From: Rhodopirellula halodulae
Lineage (GTDB): Bacteria > Planctomycetota > Planctomycetia > Pirellulales > Pirellulaceae
NCBI RefSeq assembly: GCF_020966775.1
Contig: NZ_JAJKFV010000002.1
Span: 62,001-126,000, forward strand
DNA: 64,000 bases
Direction of reading: 5' to 3'
Shown here: one piece after another, positions 7,754 to 17,378 of the stretch
Layout: each line of letters opens with the position of its first letter
Position numbering within the stretch: position 1 is the stretch's first letter
The notes under the pieces: model-generated
Seen by the model: only the letters and a program-made list of their open reading frames with translations
The model's database searches: none
What the model was told of the DNA's origin: nothing
Made by a program: the position numbers and the translations under genes

Positions 7754-9472
7754 ATGAACGCATCCAACGGCCTTCGCCTCAAAAACTTTGGTTTGATCGA
7801 ACCTATGATTCACTCCGTTCTGTCATCGAAATCTGCCAAGCTCGCTGCTCTGGGCGTTATGCTCTCAGCCACCAGCGCCGAGGCTCAAGATGCGTGCTGT
7901 TTCACTCCCCAATACCGCTTGCAGACTCAGACCGTCATGCAACCGGAACTGGTCGAGCGAACTCGTCTCACTTACGAGACCCAATATGTTGAAGAAGAGG
8001 TGACCAGCTATCGACCGGTTCTGAAGACTCGAGTCGAAGAACGCGAAGTCACCGTCCCCGAAACGGTCACGGAAACTGCCTTTCGCGAAGAACGCTACAC
8101 GATCTACAAACCGGTCACCGAAACCTCTTATCGCGAAGAAACGGTGACGCAAACTCGCTATGTGAATGAGCAAGCCGAACGCGAAGAACAGGTGACGACG
8201 TATCGGCCCGTGACCGAAACGCAGATGTACCAACGCCAGTACCAGGTGCAACGTCCGGTGACGGAAACGCAAATGGTCCAACAACAGTACATGGTTCAGC
8301 GCCCGGTGACGGAAACTCAACTGCAAACGCAGCAAGTGACCTCGTATCGTCCTGTGACGACGGTTCAGCAACAAACTGTGGATGCCGGCGGATACGTGCC
8401 TCAAACCACGGTCACCCCTGGACAACTTCAATACGGTCTGACTTGGAATCCGCGTGCCTATTACAAACCCGGACCGCTCGGTTTGCTGGCGTACCCTCGC
8501 GGCGCAGCGGCAACCGTTCCGATGGTCACGCCACCGCAAGTTCAAACGCAAATGGTCTACCGACCGAATTACATCAACCAACAAGTGGCTCAGACACAGT
8601 ACGTGCCTGAAGTTCAACAGGTGCAACGACCGATTCAAGTGACTCGGATGCAATCGGAAATGGTCACGCAAAATGTGCCCGTGACCGTGCAACGCATGCA
8701 AACCGAGATGGTCACTCAAAATGTGCCCGTGCAAACCACTCGCATGGTCCCGCAAACGACCGTTCGCAAGGTGCCTTACTTCGTTCAGCGTCCCGTGACG
8801 GAAACCTCAACACGCAAGGTTCCTGTCCAGACCAAACGCTGGGTCGCCGAAGAGGTTGTTCGCAAGGTTCCCGTTCAAACCAGTCGCGTGGTCTACAAGA
8901 CTCGCCGCGAACCGATCACGGTGAAGTACTACGAACAAGAAGAAGTTCGCCAAATGGTGCGTCGCCCCGTGTCGGTGCCGCGTTACCAAACCTATCAAGT
9001 GGAAACGATGGTTCCGCGAACCGTGGTTGAGCGTGTTCCACTGTCGTACGTGGATCCATTCAGTCCCGCGATCACCAGCGGTTACTCCTCGTTCCGTCCG
9101 ATCGTCGACACGACGCCTTATTCCAGCGTGATCAGCGAGCCCGGAACGATTATCAGCTCGCGACCCATCGTCGAAGAAACGGAACTGGACGCTCCTTATC
9201 AGTCGGAACCAGCAGAACCTCGCTCGACCATGGGCAAGGTGGACATCGGAGCTCCCGAGCCTGAGTCCAATAGCGATCTGCCGGACAACTACGACTACCT
9301 GTTCGAATCGGAGGATTCGGATTCCGCCAGTGACAACGACGAAGTCGAACAACCACAACTTGGCGAGAAAGAAGCCAACTGGCGTCCACGGGGAACTTCC
9401 AGTCGCCCCGCCAGCGTTCGCAACATCTCCCATCGCGTGAAGTGGAATCCAACCTTCGCTCGCGAACTTTGA
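7754..9472 (+). CDS. Secreted YTV-like repeat protein, probable cell-envelope component
   Basis: 572 residues made largely of short repeats around YRPVTET, YKPVTET, VQRPVTET, RKVPVQT and MVTQNVPV, rich in Val, Thr, Gln, Arg and Tyr. This composition resembles the planctomycete YTV-domain proteins reported from Rhodopirellula cell-wall proteomes; the match is by pattern only. The N-terminus carries an export signal (SAKLAALGVMLSATSAEA, cleavage expected before QDACC). The ATG at 7754 has a weak GAGAA ribosome site; an ATG at 7805 would give a tidier signal peptide. The C-terminus (about 480-572) is acidic, then basic and non-repetitive. A Cys pair (ACC) directly follows the predicted cleavage site and may crosslink. 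A strong terminator follows at 9501-9530. Confidence 0.85.
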   Translation: MNASNGLRLKNFGLIEPMIHSVLSSKSAKLAALGVMLSATSAEAQDACCFTPQYRLQTQTVMQPELVERTRLTYETQYVEEEVTSYRPVLKTRVEEREVTVPETVTETAFREERYTIYKPVTETSYREETVTQTRYVNEQAEREEQVTTYRPVTETQMYQRQYQVQRPVTETQMVQQQYMVQRPVTETQLQTQQVTSYRPVTTVQQQTVDAGGYVPQTTVTPGQLQYGLTWNPRAYYKPGPLGLLAYPRGAAATVPMVTPPQVQTQMVYRPNYINQQVAQTQYVPEVQQVQRPIQVTRMQSEMVTQNVPVTVQRMQTEMVTQNVPVQTTRMVPQTTVRKVPYFVQRPVTETSTRKVPVQTKRWVAEEVVRKVPVQTSRVVYKTRREPITVKYYEQEEVRQMVRRPVSVPRYQTYQVETMVPRTVVERVPLSYVDPFSPAITSGYSSFRPIVDTTPYSSVISEPGTIISSRPIVEETELDAPYQSEPAEPRSTMGKVDIGAPEPESNSDLPDNYDYLFESEDSDSASDNDEVEQPQLGEKEANWRPRGTSSRPASVRNISHRVKWNPTFAREL

Positions 9473-9500
9473 TCGAGCGAAACCCACAGCAGTCCAACGA

Positions 9501-9530
9501 AAAGGCGAGTCAAATGACTCGCCTTTTTTT
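9501..9530 (+). terminator. Rho-independent terminator
   Basis: Perfect 12-bp stem AAAGGCGAGTCA (9501-9512) / TGACTCGCCTTT (9515-9526) with a 2-nt loop, continuing as a run of seven T to 9530. It sits 29 bp after the YTV-like gene and 56 bp before the end of convergent mtdB. On the minus strand the A-rich left flank gives a shorter T-tract, so it may serve both directions. Confidence 0.9.
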
Positions 9531-9585
9531 GTGTCCCGTTCACCGTTGGATTTCAGATCAATCTGTGACTCACAGATTCTTGGGC

Positions 9586-10470
9586 TCAACGGTTCATCTG
9601 CTCGATCGTCAGATCGTAGATTTCATCCGCGTCCAAAACCAACGAATTGGATGTAAACAGTTTCGCGATCGCCGCTTTGTGCGTTCGCATTTTCAGACCG
9701 CCCACGCCAATGGGTCCGTAGGACACGGGACCATCTTCGCTGCCCTCACGCATCGGCTTGGCTTTGTCAAAGGCTTCCACGCCGCCCAGTCCCGCCGGCG
9801 GCACCGCATTGAGATCAATCGCGACGCGCAACTTGGAAAGGTCCTGCAGGATCTCCTTGGACGCCAGTTCGACACCAGCGGCTCCACTGGCAATGATGAT
9901 GTCCGCGCGTTCCAGCAATGCCTTCAGCGCCGCTTCGTCTTCCGGTGCAACAGCTTCCAAGTTGCCGGAGCTGACATTTTGGCCAATCTCTTTGCAAGCC
10001 GTTTCCGCTCGATTGAGTGACCGGCTGGTCAGCAAAACATTCGCATTTTGTCGCGCTAGCATTTGAGCGACACGTCGCCCCACGGGACCGGTTCCGCCCA
10101 GAACCACCGCCGTGCACCCATCCAGCTCCACGTGCTTGGAGGCGGATGCCACGGCCGCTGCGGCGGTCGTGTTGCAGCCCGACGCATCCAACATCACCGA
10201 GACCCGCACCGGGCCAAAGAAAGCCTTCTGCGTCTCACGGAACAAAGCTTCGGCTTGGACGACATCGTTGCCGCCAATGAAGACCGCAGAGTTCTTCAGG
10301 TCGTCACCGCCTCGGGTAAACATCGCGCCGTGCACCAACGCCTCGACAGCTTCGGCTTGCACGCTGCCGTACTGGAACAGGTGGTCCACTCCCGCGTCCA
10401 CCGCGACCACGGCGTCGAAGGAACTGGGATGCGGATCCACATCCAACTGAAAGAGAATCGTTTTGGTCAT
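9586..10470 (-). CDS. mtdB: NAD(P)-dependent methylene-tetrahydromethanopterin dehydrogenase
   Basis: 294 residues. Oxidises methylene-H4MPT to methenyl-H4MPT in the formaldehyde-oxidation pathway of methylotrophs, also found in planctomycetes. The N-terminus ILFQLDVDPHPSSFDAVVAVDAGVDHLFQYG and the block ALVHGAMFTRGG are characteristic of MtdB/MtdA. A Rossmann segment AVVLGGTGPVGRRVAQMLA near 120-140 binds the dinucleotide. The C-terminal part (AIDLNAVPPAGLGGVEAF, PIGVGGLKMRTHKAAI) also matches the family. ATG 10470 gives the standard length. fae follows upstream on the same strand 102 bp away, so the two encode consecutive parts of one pathway. Confidence 0.93.
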   Translation of the reverse strand: MTKTILFQLDVDPHPSSFDAVVAVDAGVDHLFQYGSVQAEAVEALVHGAMFTRGGDDLKNSAVFIGGNDVVQAEALFRETQKAFFGPVRVSVMLDASGCNTTAAAAVASASKHVELDGCTAVVLGGTGPVGRRVAQMLARQNANVLLTSRSLNRAETACKEIGQNVSSGNLEAVAPEDEAALKALLERADIIIASGAAGVELASKEILQDLSKLRVAIDLNAVPPAGLGGVEAFDKAKPMREGSEDGPVSYGPIGVGGLKMRTHKAAIAKLFTSNSLVLDADEIYDLTIEQMNR

Positions 10471-10572
10471 CGCTCAACCGCTGCTGAAAAGAAAACGTCG
10501 ACGGGGACAAAAGAAAAGCTTCGAGTTTGCACCCGAAGCTTTTCGTCATTTGCATTGGACCGAAGTCGTTGC

Positions 10573-11070
10573 TCAGAAGCCCTTGAATGGGTGAGCCGCG
10601 TTGTCCTTTTTGGCCAGCATGTCATCTGCGGATGGCTTGCCTTGCATTGCCGACTTCAGTGCGTCCTTGGTGGCTTCGTAGTTGTACTTGTAGATCTTTT
10701 CGTCGTCTTCGGCTGCTGGGTGGATGAACACGCCGCAGACGCAAACCAGGTCTTCGCACTGGTCCTTTGGAATGATGCCTTCGCTAACGGCGTCTGCAAC
10801 AGCTTGAGCAACAGCGGCTTGGGCAGGGCCGAACATTTGGACGGCTTGCTTCATGCCTTTGATCGTGACCTTGGTCACCATCACGGTCGATGGCTTCACA
10901 GCAACGTTGGGCTCGAGAACAGCCAACAGGTTGGTGTGACCTTCGCTCTGGTTAGCCAACGCGTTGGCGAATGCGGCACCAACAGGTCCGTCCTTGCTGC
11001 CGATCATCAGATCGATGTGCGAAACTTCGTTACCGTCGCCGACGAGGGATTCACCAATGTGAAATTGCAT
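10573..11070 (-). CDS. fae: Formaldehyde-activating enzyme
   Basis: 165 residues. Condenses formaldehyde with tetrahydromethanopterin to methylene-H4MPT, feeding MtdB encoded next to it. The start IGESLVGDGNEVSHIDLMIG contains the His (His18) equivalent to the catalytic histidine of Methylobacterium Fae. Further family blocks are LLAVLEPNVAVKP, QAVQMFGPAQAAVAQAV, AVSEGIIPKDQ and IYKYNYEATKDA. The frame is open upstream to 11232, but that part is unrelated and crosses the divergent ATP-grasp gene, so ATG 11070 is used. The C-terminus (ADDMLAKKDNAAHPFKGF) matches the conserved HPF ending of Fae. The cyclohydrolase and formyltransferase genes are not in this window. Confidence 0.95.
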   Translation of the reverse strand: MQFHIGESLVGDGNEVSHIDLMIGSKDGPVGAAFANALANQSEGHTNLLAVLEPNVAVKPSTVMVTKVTIKGMKQAVQMFGPAQAAVAQAVADAVSEGIIPKDQCEDLVCVCGVFIHPAAEDDEKIYKYNYEATKDALKSAMQGKPSADDMLAKKDNAAHPFKGF

Positions 11071-11150
11071 GAGAAGATGCCTTTGGAGAGGGGAAACAAA
11101 CGCCCAAAGATTTACCGGTGGGAACACATGGTCCTTACCCCACACGCAGG

Positions 11151-12659
11151 ATGAACGTACCAATGGCGATGGGTGGGTCGGGCAAGCTGGAAACGGTAAC
11201 AAACCCCCGCGACGCTGAAAACCTCCCCGCAATCCTGCTCGTGGGGGCTTCTGTTCGCTGGAGTGCTGAATCCCTGCGTCGCGGCCTGCCGAATTCTCGG
11301 ATTTTGGGCCTGGATTGGTTCGGTGACTCGGACACGCGAGCCGCCTGCGACCGAGTTTGGCTGCTGCAATCCCCTGGCGGCGGCAACGCCAGCATCGCCC
11401 AACAATGCCGTGGGATAGCCAGCGTGAGCGATGCCCAAATTGTTACGGTGGGCGGCATTCAGGACCCTACATTGCTCGCGGGCCACGCCCATGGCTCAAA
11501 TCTGATTGAGGACGGGTCGCCCAATGAGAGGCTCACCCGATTGCATGCCGCCGTGCATTCAACCGCGAAAGAGATTGCTCACAACCCTCTCAACGCGACA
11601 AAACTGGACCGCGAAAATTTGGTGAAGGTTCCTCGGACTTTTTGGTGCGAAGCGGGCGTCTGCCAGCCGCTGGGAACAGAGGATTCCGCGCGGCCAACGG
11701 CACAGTTGCTTTCGGAACTTTCGCGACCGTCCGCGGGTGATGCTGGGTGGCTTTGGAAAGCCCCCAACTCGACGGCGGGGCTGGGTGTTCGAAGTTTTAA
11801 GCCGTCCGCTTCAACCTTTGGCGACGAGGCTCGTTCCGGATGGATCCAACAACGCATTTTTGGACGTCCGCTCGGACTGGTGGCACTTGCGAATGGCGAA
11901 GCGACTCGGATCCTTGGCATCACCCGCTCGTTGACGCGGCGACTTTCCGACGCGAGTGGCCACCAAACTCCCTTTGTCTATTCAGGCTCCTACGGTCCTT
12001 TGCATCCATTCGCTCGGCCAATGATAGAGTCCCACTGCGACATCCCTTGGAGACACCTGCACGCCCTTTGCGAACGCGTGCAACAAACCTTTGACATCCG
12101 AGGCTTGTTCAACCTGGACTTCATCCGAGACCAGGACGGTGGGTGGTGGCTGCTGGAATTGAACCAACGCCCCAGCGCGTCGTGCGAAGTGATCGAACGA
12201 GCGGCCATCGACAACGGTCAATTGCCGCCGGGAAGTTCACTGATGCGCATGCACGTCGATGCTATCACGCGATCGCACCGTTCGGTTCCATCCAACAATG
12301 ATGGTCTCTCCCCAAAAGATGGTCTCTCCAACAACGACGGCTTCTTGGCATCTTGGACCGAGCCCGCCAACCAAAGTGTTTCTGCACACTCAACATGGAT
12401 CAAACGCATCGTTTTTGCCAATCGCGATTGCCGCCTGAGCGGTGAACGCATTCGCGAGGAATTGCGGTCTGCGGACTTGGACGTTGTACTCGCAGATGTG
12501 CCTGTCGGAATCGCGAATGTCCGAGCCGGAGATCCGATGCTCACGTTGCTGGTTCCGATCCGCGCTGACAACGAAGCCAAGCAGTACCGACAAAAAAAAA
12601 TGGCCGCAACGCGAATGCGCCGGGCCATTGAGATCATTCGATCAAGCTCACTTGCGTAG
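11151..12659 (+). CDS. ATP-grasp domain protein, linked to the C1 genes
   Basis: 502 residues; fold assigned from the second half. The segments [43 protein letters not shown] and the metal/ATP-binding [18 protein letters not shown] (about 335-352) are typical of ATP-grasp ligases. The N-terminal 120 residues form a separate pre-ATP-grasp domain beginning [17 protein letters not shown]-grasp proteins of unassigned reaction recur in H4MPT C1 gene clusters of methylotrophs, and this gene is divergent from fae with an 80-bp gap, so a role in making H4MPT or a related cofactor is plausible but unproven. A short internal repeat ([16 protein letters not shown]) lies near 390. ATG 11151 is chosen over GTG 11118. 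Confidence 0.75.
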   Translation: MNVPMAMGGSGKLETVTNPRDAENLPAILLVGASVRWSAESLRRGLPNSRILGLDWFGDSDTRAACDRVWLLQSPGGGNASIAQQCRGIASVSDAQIVTVGGIQDPTLLAGHAHGSNLIEDGSPNERLTRLHAAVHSTAKEIAHNPLNATKLDRENLVKVPRTFWCEAGVCQPLGTEDSARPTAQLLSELSRPSAGDAGWLWKAPNSTAGLGVRSFKPSASTFGDEARSGWIQQRIFGRPLGLVALANGEATRILGITRSLTRRLSDASGHQTPFVYSGSYGPLHPFARPMIESHCDIPWRHLHALCERVQQTFDIRGLFNLDFIRDQDGGWWLLELNQRPSASCEVIERAAIDNGQLPPGSSLMRMHVDAITRSHRSVPSNNDGLSPKDGLSNNDGFLASWTEPANQSVSAHSTWIKRIVFANRDCRLSGERIREELRSADLDVVLADVPVGIANVRAGDPMLTLLVPIRADNEAKQYRQKKMAATRMRRAIEIIRSSSLA

Positions 12660-15600
12660 CAAGATCGCCCAATCTTGGTCTTCATCCGAAGGCGGGTTGC
12701 CGATCAAGACCGATTGTCCGGCAGCGACCGCGGGAATCGAACCCGTTTGCAGCTCGCCGCCGATCCGAGGGTTGTACCAGTGCACTTGGAATTCTCCATC
12801 GGCTTCGCTGAGATCAATCGAGGTCGTTCCACCATCGGCCAAATAGACAACATAGACCTCACCGGACTTTGCCAGGCAATACTTTGAATTGCCATGGTCA
12901 CTGTTTCCGACCAACTCATCGGCATTGATCATGCTCCAAAACGGGATGTCATTGTTTTGGAAGAACTCGATCGCGATGCGGCAGTAGTCCCAGCTCTGGT
13001 CACGACTACGCCAGTCTTCGCATTTCAAATCGTTCTCTTCGTATTGGTAGCCGAAGTAATACTCGACTCCGCCACCACCACCCATGAAGTTGCCCCACAA
13101 AGTTTGCTTGCGGACTTCGTGTTGGGTGTAGGTCATCTTGCCGGTTTTGTCGCGACCATCGTAGCCACGGTATCCCAGGTCGGGGCACTGTCCGTGAGCG
13201 GCGGAACCCGACTCATCAAAGGCGACCACCCACGGCTTGCCAGCCGAACGTGCCTTCTCACTCCACTTCACCGTTTGCCAGTGCGTGTCTTTGATGTGGC
13301 TGTTCTGCAGTGACACTCCCGTCAAGTTGGACTTGTCACCGAGCAACGGATCGTACTTCTGGTCCTGCTGGCTCGGATAAGTGTGCAACACACGGTGATG
13401 ACCGTAGGGATCCATTGCTTCGATGTAGTTGAGCATTGCCAAATGCTCGTCCGTGGTCTGCGTGGTCTCTTCGGAAAGGTTCCAGTTAAGCGCCAAGTTG
13501 TGCCCAAAACGAGCGATCATTTCACGGAGATACAACTTCCGTTGCGGTCCGAGCTTTCCACCGTCCAGCGACTCGGGCTTGTAACCCGACTTACCTAGTC
13601 CCGTACGGTGGTCGTCGTTTTCCGTTTCCTGAAGCTTAAAGTGCAGGTACATGCCATTGTGGGTGCCGTGCTCGAAGACGATGCCCCACTGGTCCAATTT
13701 GCTGCAGTCGTAGTGCATCTTGTCATCACGCTGGATGAACGGCCAAACATTGTCGCCGTCTCCCCCCGCGTTGTACGTCAAGAACGAAAAGGCGTTGCAG
13801 CCTTTCGCGGCCAAGTAGCTGATCGCACCGATCAAGCCTTTGCCTTTGCCGTTTTTCCATGTTGGGTTGCCGCCTCGCCAATCACCAACGTGCGGTTGAT
13901 AAGTCTTCAGCGGCACTTTCTTCGCCTTGCCAGCGACTGTGTTATCAAACTCGGTGTAACCAAGCAGTGTTTCGGGTGCGTCGGCTCCCGCTTTCAGGAA
14001 GTACTCTCCGCTGCCCGCAAATTGAAGATGTGATTTGCCGACATACTGCAAACGCCCGTGGGCTCGGAAGTCACGCCCTTTCTTGTTGCTTTTGCCGATT
14101 TGGATCGAGCCCGTTTTGCCGTCAAACGGTGACACGGATTTCGCCTCGGCATCGCGATCGATCGCGGCGTGCTTGCCGGTCAAGAAACGAATCGTGTAGT
14201 CCCATTTTCCGGTTTCATCGGCTGCGAAATTCACTCGCCACTGAGTCCCGTCTTCTGCGGAAGAATTCGCAGCATCGCCATCCGCCGCGAAGTAACCGGG
14301 AACCAGATAGGTCTTGCCGCTGGAATGCTTGAACTCCACTTCCATTCGATGATCCGTGAATGGATTGGGCGAGTTATCTTGTTCGTGTGCATAGGGCCCG
14401 TTCAGTGTCAGCGTGACCTTGTGCCACAAACGCTTTTCGCCAGTGACTTGAACCGATCCGTCACCATCAGCTTTACGAGGCAGATGCAGCGGAGCAGCGC
14501 TGACTGGTTTGGTGGGACTGCCGTCTCGCCTGGCATTTTTCGCAACCGCATCGTTGGGATTGTTTTTGACAAACTGAGCCACCGCTTTCGCCGTTGCTTC
14601 GTCCGCGGGAGTGAACGTCAATCCGCTCCATCGAGCACGGCTGTATTCTTGCCCATCAGCGGAAGCGATCGTCGAGCTGACTTCCAATTCCGCTCCGTCG
14701 GTGATCTGAACATCCGCGAAAGTCTTGTGGAACTTGTTGCCTTCTTGGAACGTGTCGCTGGCCAATGGGCAAGTGAACGTGCCAAGGACTTCTTTGTCGG
14801 CTGACAGTTTGTACGTTGACTGCCCGTCGTTCTCACCCACGGCTTTCAACGTGACGTCGTAGTGACCGCTGGGGAAAGGAAAGACTTTCTGCGCCGCGGC
14901 CGTTTTGTTTCGATCGGGATTGATCGCCAACCATTTTCCTTGGTCGACGTAATACCCTGAATTTTCAGTTTGGAATGATTTGGCCGGAAGCGTCAGCGTT
15001 TCCTTCGCCGTGTTCTGCTGCGGCTTGTCAGTCGGACTGGCGGCGGGACGCTTAAAATTGCGATCGGTGGTCATCAACCACTGGTCGAATTCAAAACCGT
15101 CTTCTCGCATCGAGAAATGAATGGTGTGCTCGCCTGGTTCTTTGATCTCAAGATAGATTTTGCCTGGCTCGCCGCAGTGCTGAGCTTCTGTGCGTTGTTT
15201 GCTGTCCCAATACCATGAATGCTTACCTTGGCACCATTGGAGACGTTGTCCCGTATTAGGCCACTGTCCGTTCAGGCCAACGTGCAAACCGTTGTCTTCG
15301 CTGCCGGTGGAATAGGCTCGCACCCAAACGTAGTAGCGACCGGGCGTGTTGAACTTCACCCGGTAAGTCAGCACGGCCATCTGACCGGGCTCGGGTGAGA
15401 AGTTGGTTCCGCGGATCAACTTGTCCGCATGTGTGCGGCGCGTGTCGGGAAGGATTTCCAGATAAGCACCACCGCTGGCGTGCTTCGCGTGCGATGGATC
15501 ACCGTCCGGCCGAATACTTGGTTGCTCGTCCTGGGTGACCAAGTGAAAAGCCCGCTTCTCGGTCTGGCTTTGAGAAGCGTAATCCTCCGCTTCCACTTTC

Positions 15601-15731
15601 ACGAAGCCATTCGTCTCTTCGAAAACGACGTCGGGTTTTTGCGCCCAAGCATGAACGCAACCGACCAATGTGAGGGCGATTGCAAACGCTGAAAAGCGTC
15701 TTGTAATTTGATCTAATCTACACACTTGCAT
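12648..15731 (-). CDS. Large secreted carbohydrate-active-type protein (DUF5060-like architecture)
   Basis: 1027 residues with a signal peptide ([20 protein letters not shown]). Order of parts: an N-terminal carbohydrate-binding-like beta domain (about 30-230: [54 protein letters not shown]); a second jelly-roll-like region; a DUF5060-like beta domain near 440-560 ([33 protein letters not shown]); then a TIM-barrel-like catalytic region ([42 protein letters not shown]) and a small C-terminal beta domain. WNLSEE and FDESG are candidate acid/base sites. A perfect AGGAG lies 10 nt before ATG 15731, which decides the start. Inference: degradation of an algal or marine glycan. It overlaps the convergent ATP-grasp gene by 12 bp. 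Confidence 0.85.
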   Translation of the reverse strand: MQVCRLDQITRRFSAFAIALTLVGCVHAWAQKPDVVFEETNGFVKVEAEDYASQSQTEKRAFHLVTQDEQPSIRPDGDPSHAKHASGGAYLEILPDTRRTHADKLIRGTNFSPEPGQMAVLTYRVKFNTPGRYYVWVRAYSTGSEDNGLHVGLNGQWPNTGQRLQWCQGKHSWYWDSKQRTEAQHCGEPGKIYLEIKEPGEHTIHFSMREDGFEFDQWLMTTDRNFKRPAASPTDKPQQNTAKETLTLPAKSFQTENSGYYVDQGKWLAINPDRNKTAAAQKVFPFPSGHYDVTLKAVGENDGQSTYKLSADKEVLGTFTCPLASDTFQEGNKFHKTFADVQITDGAELEVSSTIASADGQEYSRARWSGLTFTPADEATAKAVAQFVKNNPNDAVAKNARRDGSPTKPVSAAPLHLPRKADGDGSVQVTGEKRLWHKVTLTLNGPYAHEQDNSPNPFTDHRMEVEFKHSSGKTYLVPGYFAADGDAANSSAEDGTQWRVNFAADETGKWDYTIRFLTGKHAAIDRDAEAKSVSPFDGKTGSIQIGKSNKKGRDFRAHGRLQYVGKSHLQFAGSGEYFLKAGADAPETLLGYTEFDNTVAGKAKKVPLKTYQPHVGDWRGGNPTWKNGKGKGLIGAISYLAAKGCNAFSFLTYNAGGDGDNVWPFIQRDDKMHYDCSKLDQWGIVFEHGTHNGMYLHFKLQETENDDHRTGLGKSGYKPESLDGGKLGPQRKLYLREMIARFGHNLALNWNLSEETTQTTDEHLAMLNYIEAMDPYGHHRVLHTYPSQQDQKYDPLLGDKSNLTGVSLQNSHIKDTHWQTVKWSEKARSAGKPWVVAFDESGSAAHGQCPDLGYRGYDGRDKTGKMTYTQHEVRKQTLWGNFMGGGGGVEYYFGYQYEENDLKCEDWRSRDQSWDYCRIAIEFFQNNDIPFWSMINADELVGNSDHGNSKYCLAKSGEVYVVYLADGGTTSIDLSEADGEFQVHWYNPRIGGELQTGSIPAVAAGQSVLIGNPPSDEDQDWAILLRK

Positions 15732-15892
15732 GGTGTTGGAACTCCTCATAGGGGTGATAGGAGCGAACAATCTAGTCCAGCGTGTGATCAAATAACAGCA
15801 TTGGCTCACTAGGTTGTTTTGTATTCCTCTGTCCACTACAAACGGGTGGTCGCTTCCGCCCATTTCGAGTCCATCAAGCAGAGATAGCAGAC

Positions 15893-16207
15893 ATGGAAAA
15901 ATACCTCGCCAACGTGAAGAAGTATGTCCCCAACCCGAACGAAGATGCCGTGGAGTCTTTGGTCAGCCATTTGAGGCTGGCCTTGGCCAATCATGACTCT
16001 TCTATTGTCGCGGCAACCGACCCGGATGAGCTTGCGGGAATCAAGAAAGGCTATTGTTCGGTGAACTTGGATTTGACCTCCGAAGAAGCCGATGCGGCAA
16101 TCGACAAGGTGTGTAAGATCATGAAAGGCGACAAGGCAAAATGTCGCGTGACCTTCTACTATTTGCTGGCTCAAGAAAGCGATACGATGCACCGAGTGGC
16201 GGGATGA
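15893..16207 (+). CDS. DUF2853 family protein
   Basis: 104 residues, full length for this small family. Recognised by the pattern [21 protein letters not shown] at the start and [19 protein letters not shown] at the end. It is a cytoplasmic all-helical protein of unknown function, found singly in many marine proteobacteria and planctomycetes. ATG 15893 is preceded by GAGATAGCAGAC, a weak ribosome site. It faces the secreted-protein gene across 160 bp and lies 40 bp before the threonine aldolase gene, so the two may be co-transcribed, but nothing else links them. Confidence 0.85.
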   Translation: MEKYLANVKKYVPNPNEDAVESLVSHLRLALANHDSSIVAATDPDELAGIKKGYCSVNLDLTSEEADAAIDKVCKIMKGDKAKCRVTFYYLLAQESDTMHRVAG

Positions 16208-16247
16208 TCATCTAACTCACTCACTGATTTTCGCGGGGTATCGGTTC

Positions 16248-17297
16248 ATGTTTTTTGCGAGTGACAATTGGGCCGGTGCCGCCGATCCCGTTGCCGAGTC
16301 TCTCAGCCGTCACGCGAAAGGGATGTCACCCGCCTATGGGACCAGCGACCTCGATCGACGTCTCGAACAACGCTTCAACGAGTTGTTCGAAACCGAACTC
16401 GAGGTCTTTTTCGTAGGCACGGGAACCGCCGCGAACTCGTTGGCGCTTTCTGCGGTCAATCGCCCGGGTGGCTTCGTGCTTTGCCACCGCGATGCGCACT
16501 TGATCGAAGACGAATGTGGTGCCCCCGAATTCTTTACGTCGGGCGCTCGCTTGGCCCCCATCACGGGCGACCTCGGCCGAGTTTGTCCCCGCGCGTTGCA
16601 GAAACAACTGCGTCGCTTTGACCCCAACTTTGTCCACCACGGACAACCCATGGCGGTCAGCATCACCCAGGCGACCGAGGTGGGCACAGTCTACGACGTT
16701 GATCAGCTCAATGAGATCAGCGGCATCGTTCACGATTATGGATTGCCCCTTCACATGGATGGGGCGCGATTCGCCAACGCGTTGGTGCATCTCGACCTGA
16801 CGCCAGCCGAGATGACTTGGAAAGCCGGCGTGGATGTGCTTTCGTTTGGCGGAACTAAAAACGGATGTTGGTGCGCCGAAGCGGTGATCTTCTTTCGGCC
16901 CGAACTGGCCAAACAGATGCCGTTCATCCGGAAACGTGCGGCACAATTGTTTTCGAAAACTCGTTTCATCGCGGCACAGTTTCATGCTTACCTCGATGAT
17001 GATTTGTGGCTGGGATTGGCCAAACACGCCAACGAAATGGCCACGCGATTAGCCGAAGGCATCGAACAATCGTCCACCGGCGAACTCGCGTGGAAAAATC
17101 AAACCAACGAGGTCTTCGTGATCCTGCCCAAGAGCGAGGCGGAGCGTTTGCAGGACGCCGGTGCACGCTTCTATCCTTGGCCGGCTCCGAATGACCCCAA
17201 TTTGGAACTCCCCGACGGACATTCCATGTACCGCTTAGTGACCTCCTTTTGCACCGACCCCAGCGAAATCGAGCAATTCTTGAAATTGCTTTGGTGA
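16248..17297 (+). CDS. Low-specificity L-threonine aldolase / beta-eliminating lyase
   Basis: 349-residue PLP enzyme of fold type I. Splits threonine or allo-threonine to glycine and acetaldehyde, or acts on a related beta-hydroxy amino acid. Visible residues: His80 (LCHRDAHLIEDE), which stacks on PLP; Asp171 (LHMDGARFANAL), which binds the pyridine nitrogen; and Lys204 in SFGGTKNGCW, the Schiff-base lysine. The start MFFASDNWAGAADPVAESL corresponds to the usual SDNxxxxHPxV beginning of the family. Threonine and amino-acid lyases of this family are hard to tell apart by sequence, so substrate preference stays open. Confidence 0.88.
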   Translation: MFFASDNWAGAADPVAESLSRHAKGMSPAYGTSDLDRRLEQRFNELFETELEVFFVGTGTAANSLALSAVNRPGGFVLCHRDAHLIEDECGAPEFFTSGARLAPITGDLGRVCPRALQKQLRRFDPNFVHHGQPMAVSITQATEVGTVYDVDQLNEISGIVHDYGLPLHMDGARFANALVHLDLTPAEMTWKAGVDVLSFGGTKNGCWCAEAVIFFRPELAKQMPFIRKRAAQLFSKTRFIAAQFHAYLDDDLWLGLAKHANEMATRLAEGIEQSSTGELAWKNQTNEVFVILPKSEAERLQDAGARFYPWPAPNDPNLELPDGHSMYRLVTSFCTDPSEIEQFLKLLW

Positions 17298-17378
17298 TTT
17301 CGCGGCGTGTCGTTATTTGTGGCCTAGGTTTCAACGTTCTATCGAATTGTTGAATCTAGTTTTGGGGCCACCGACGTT

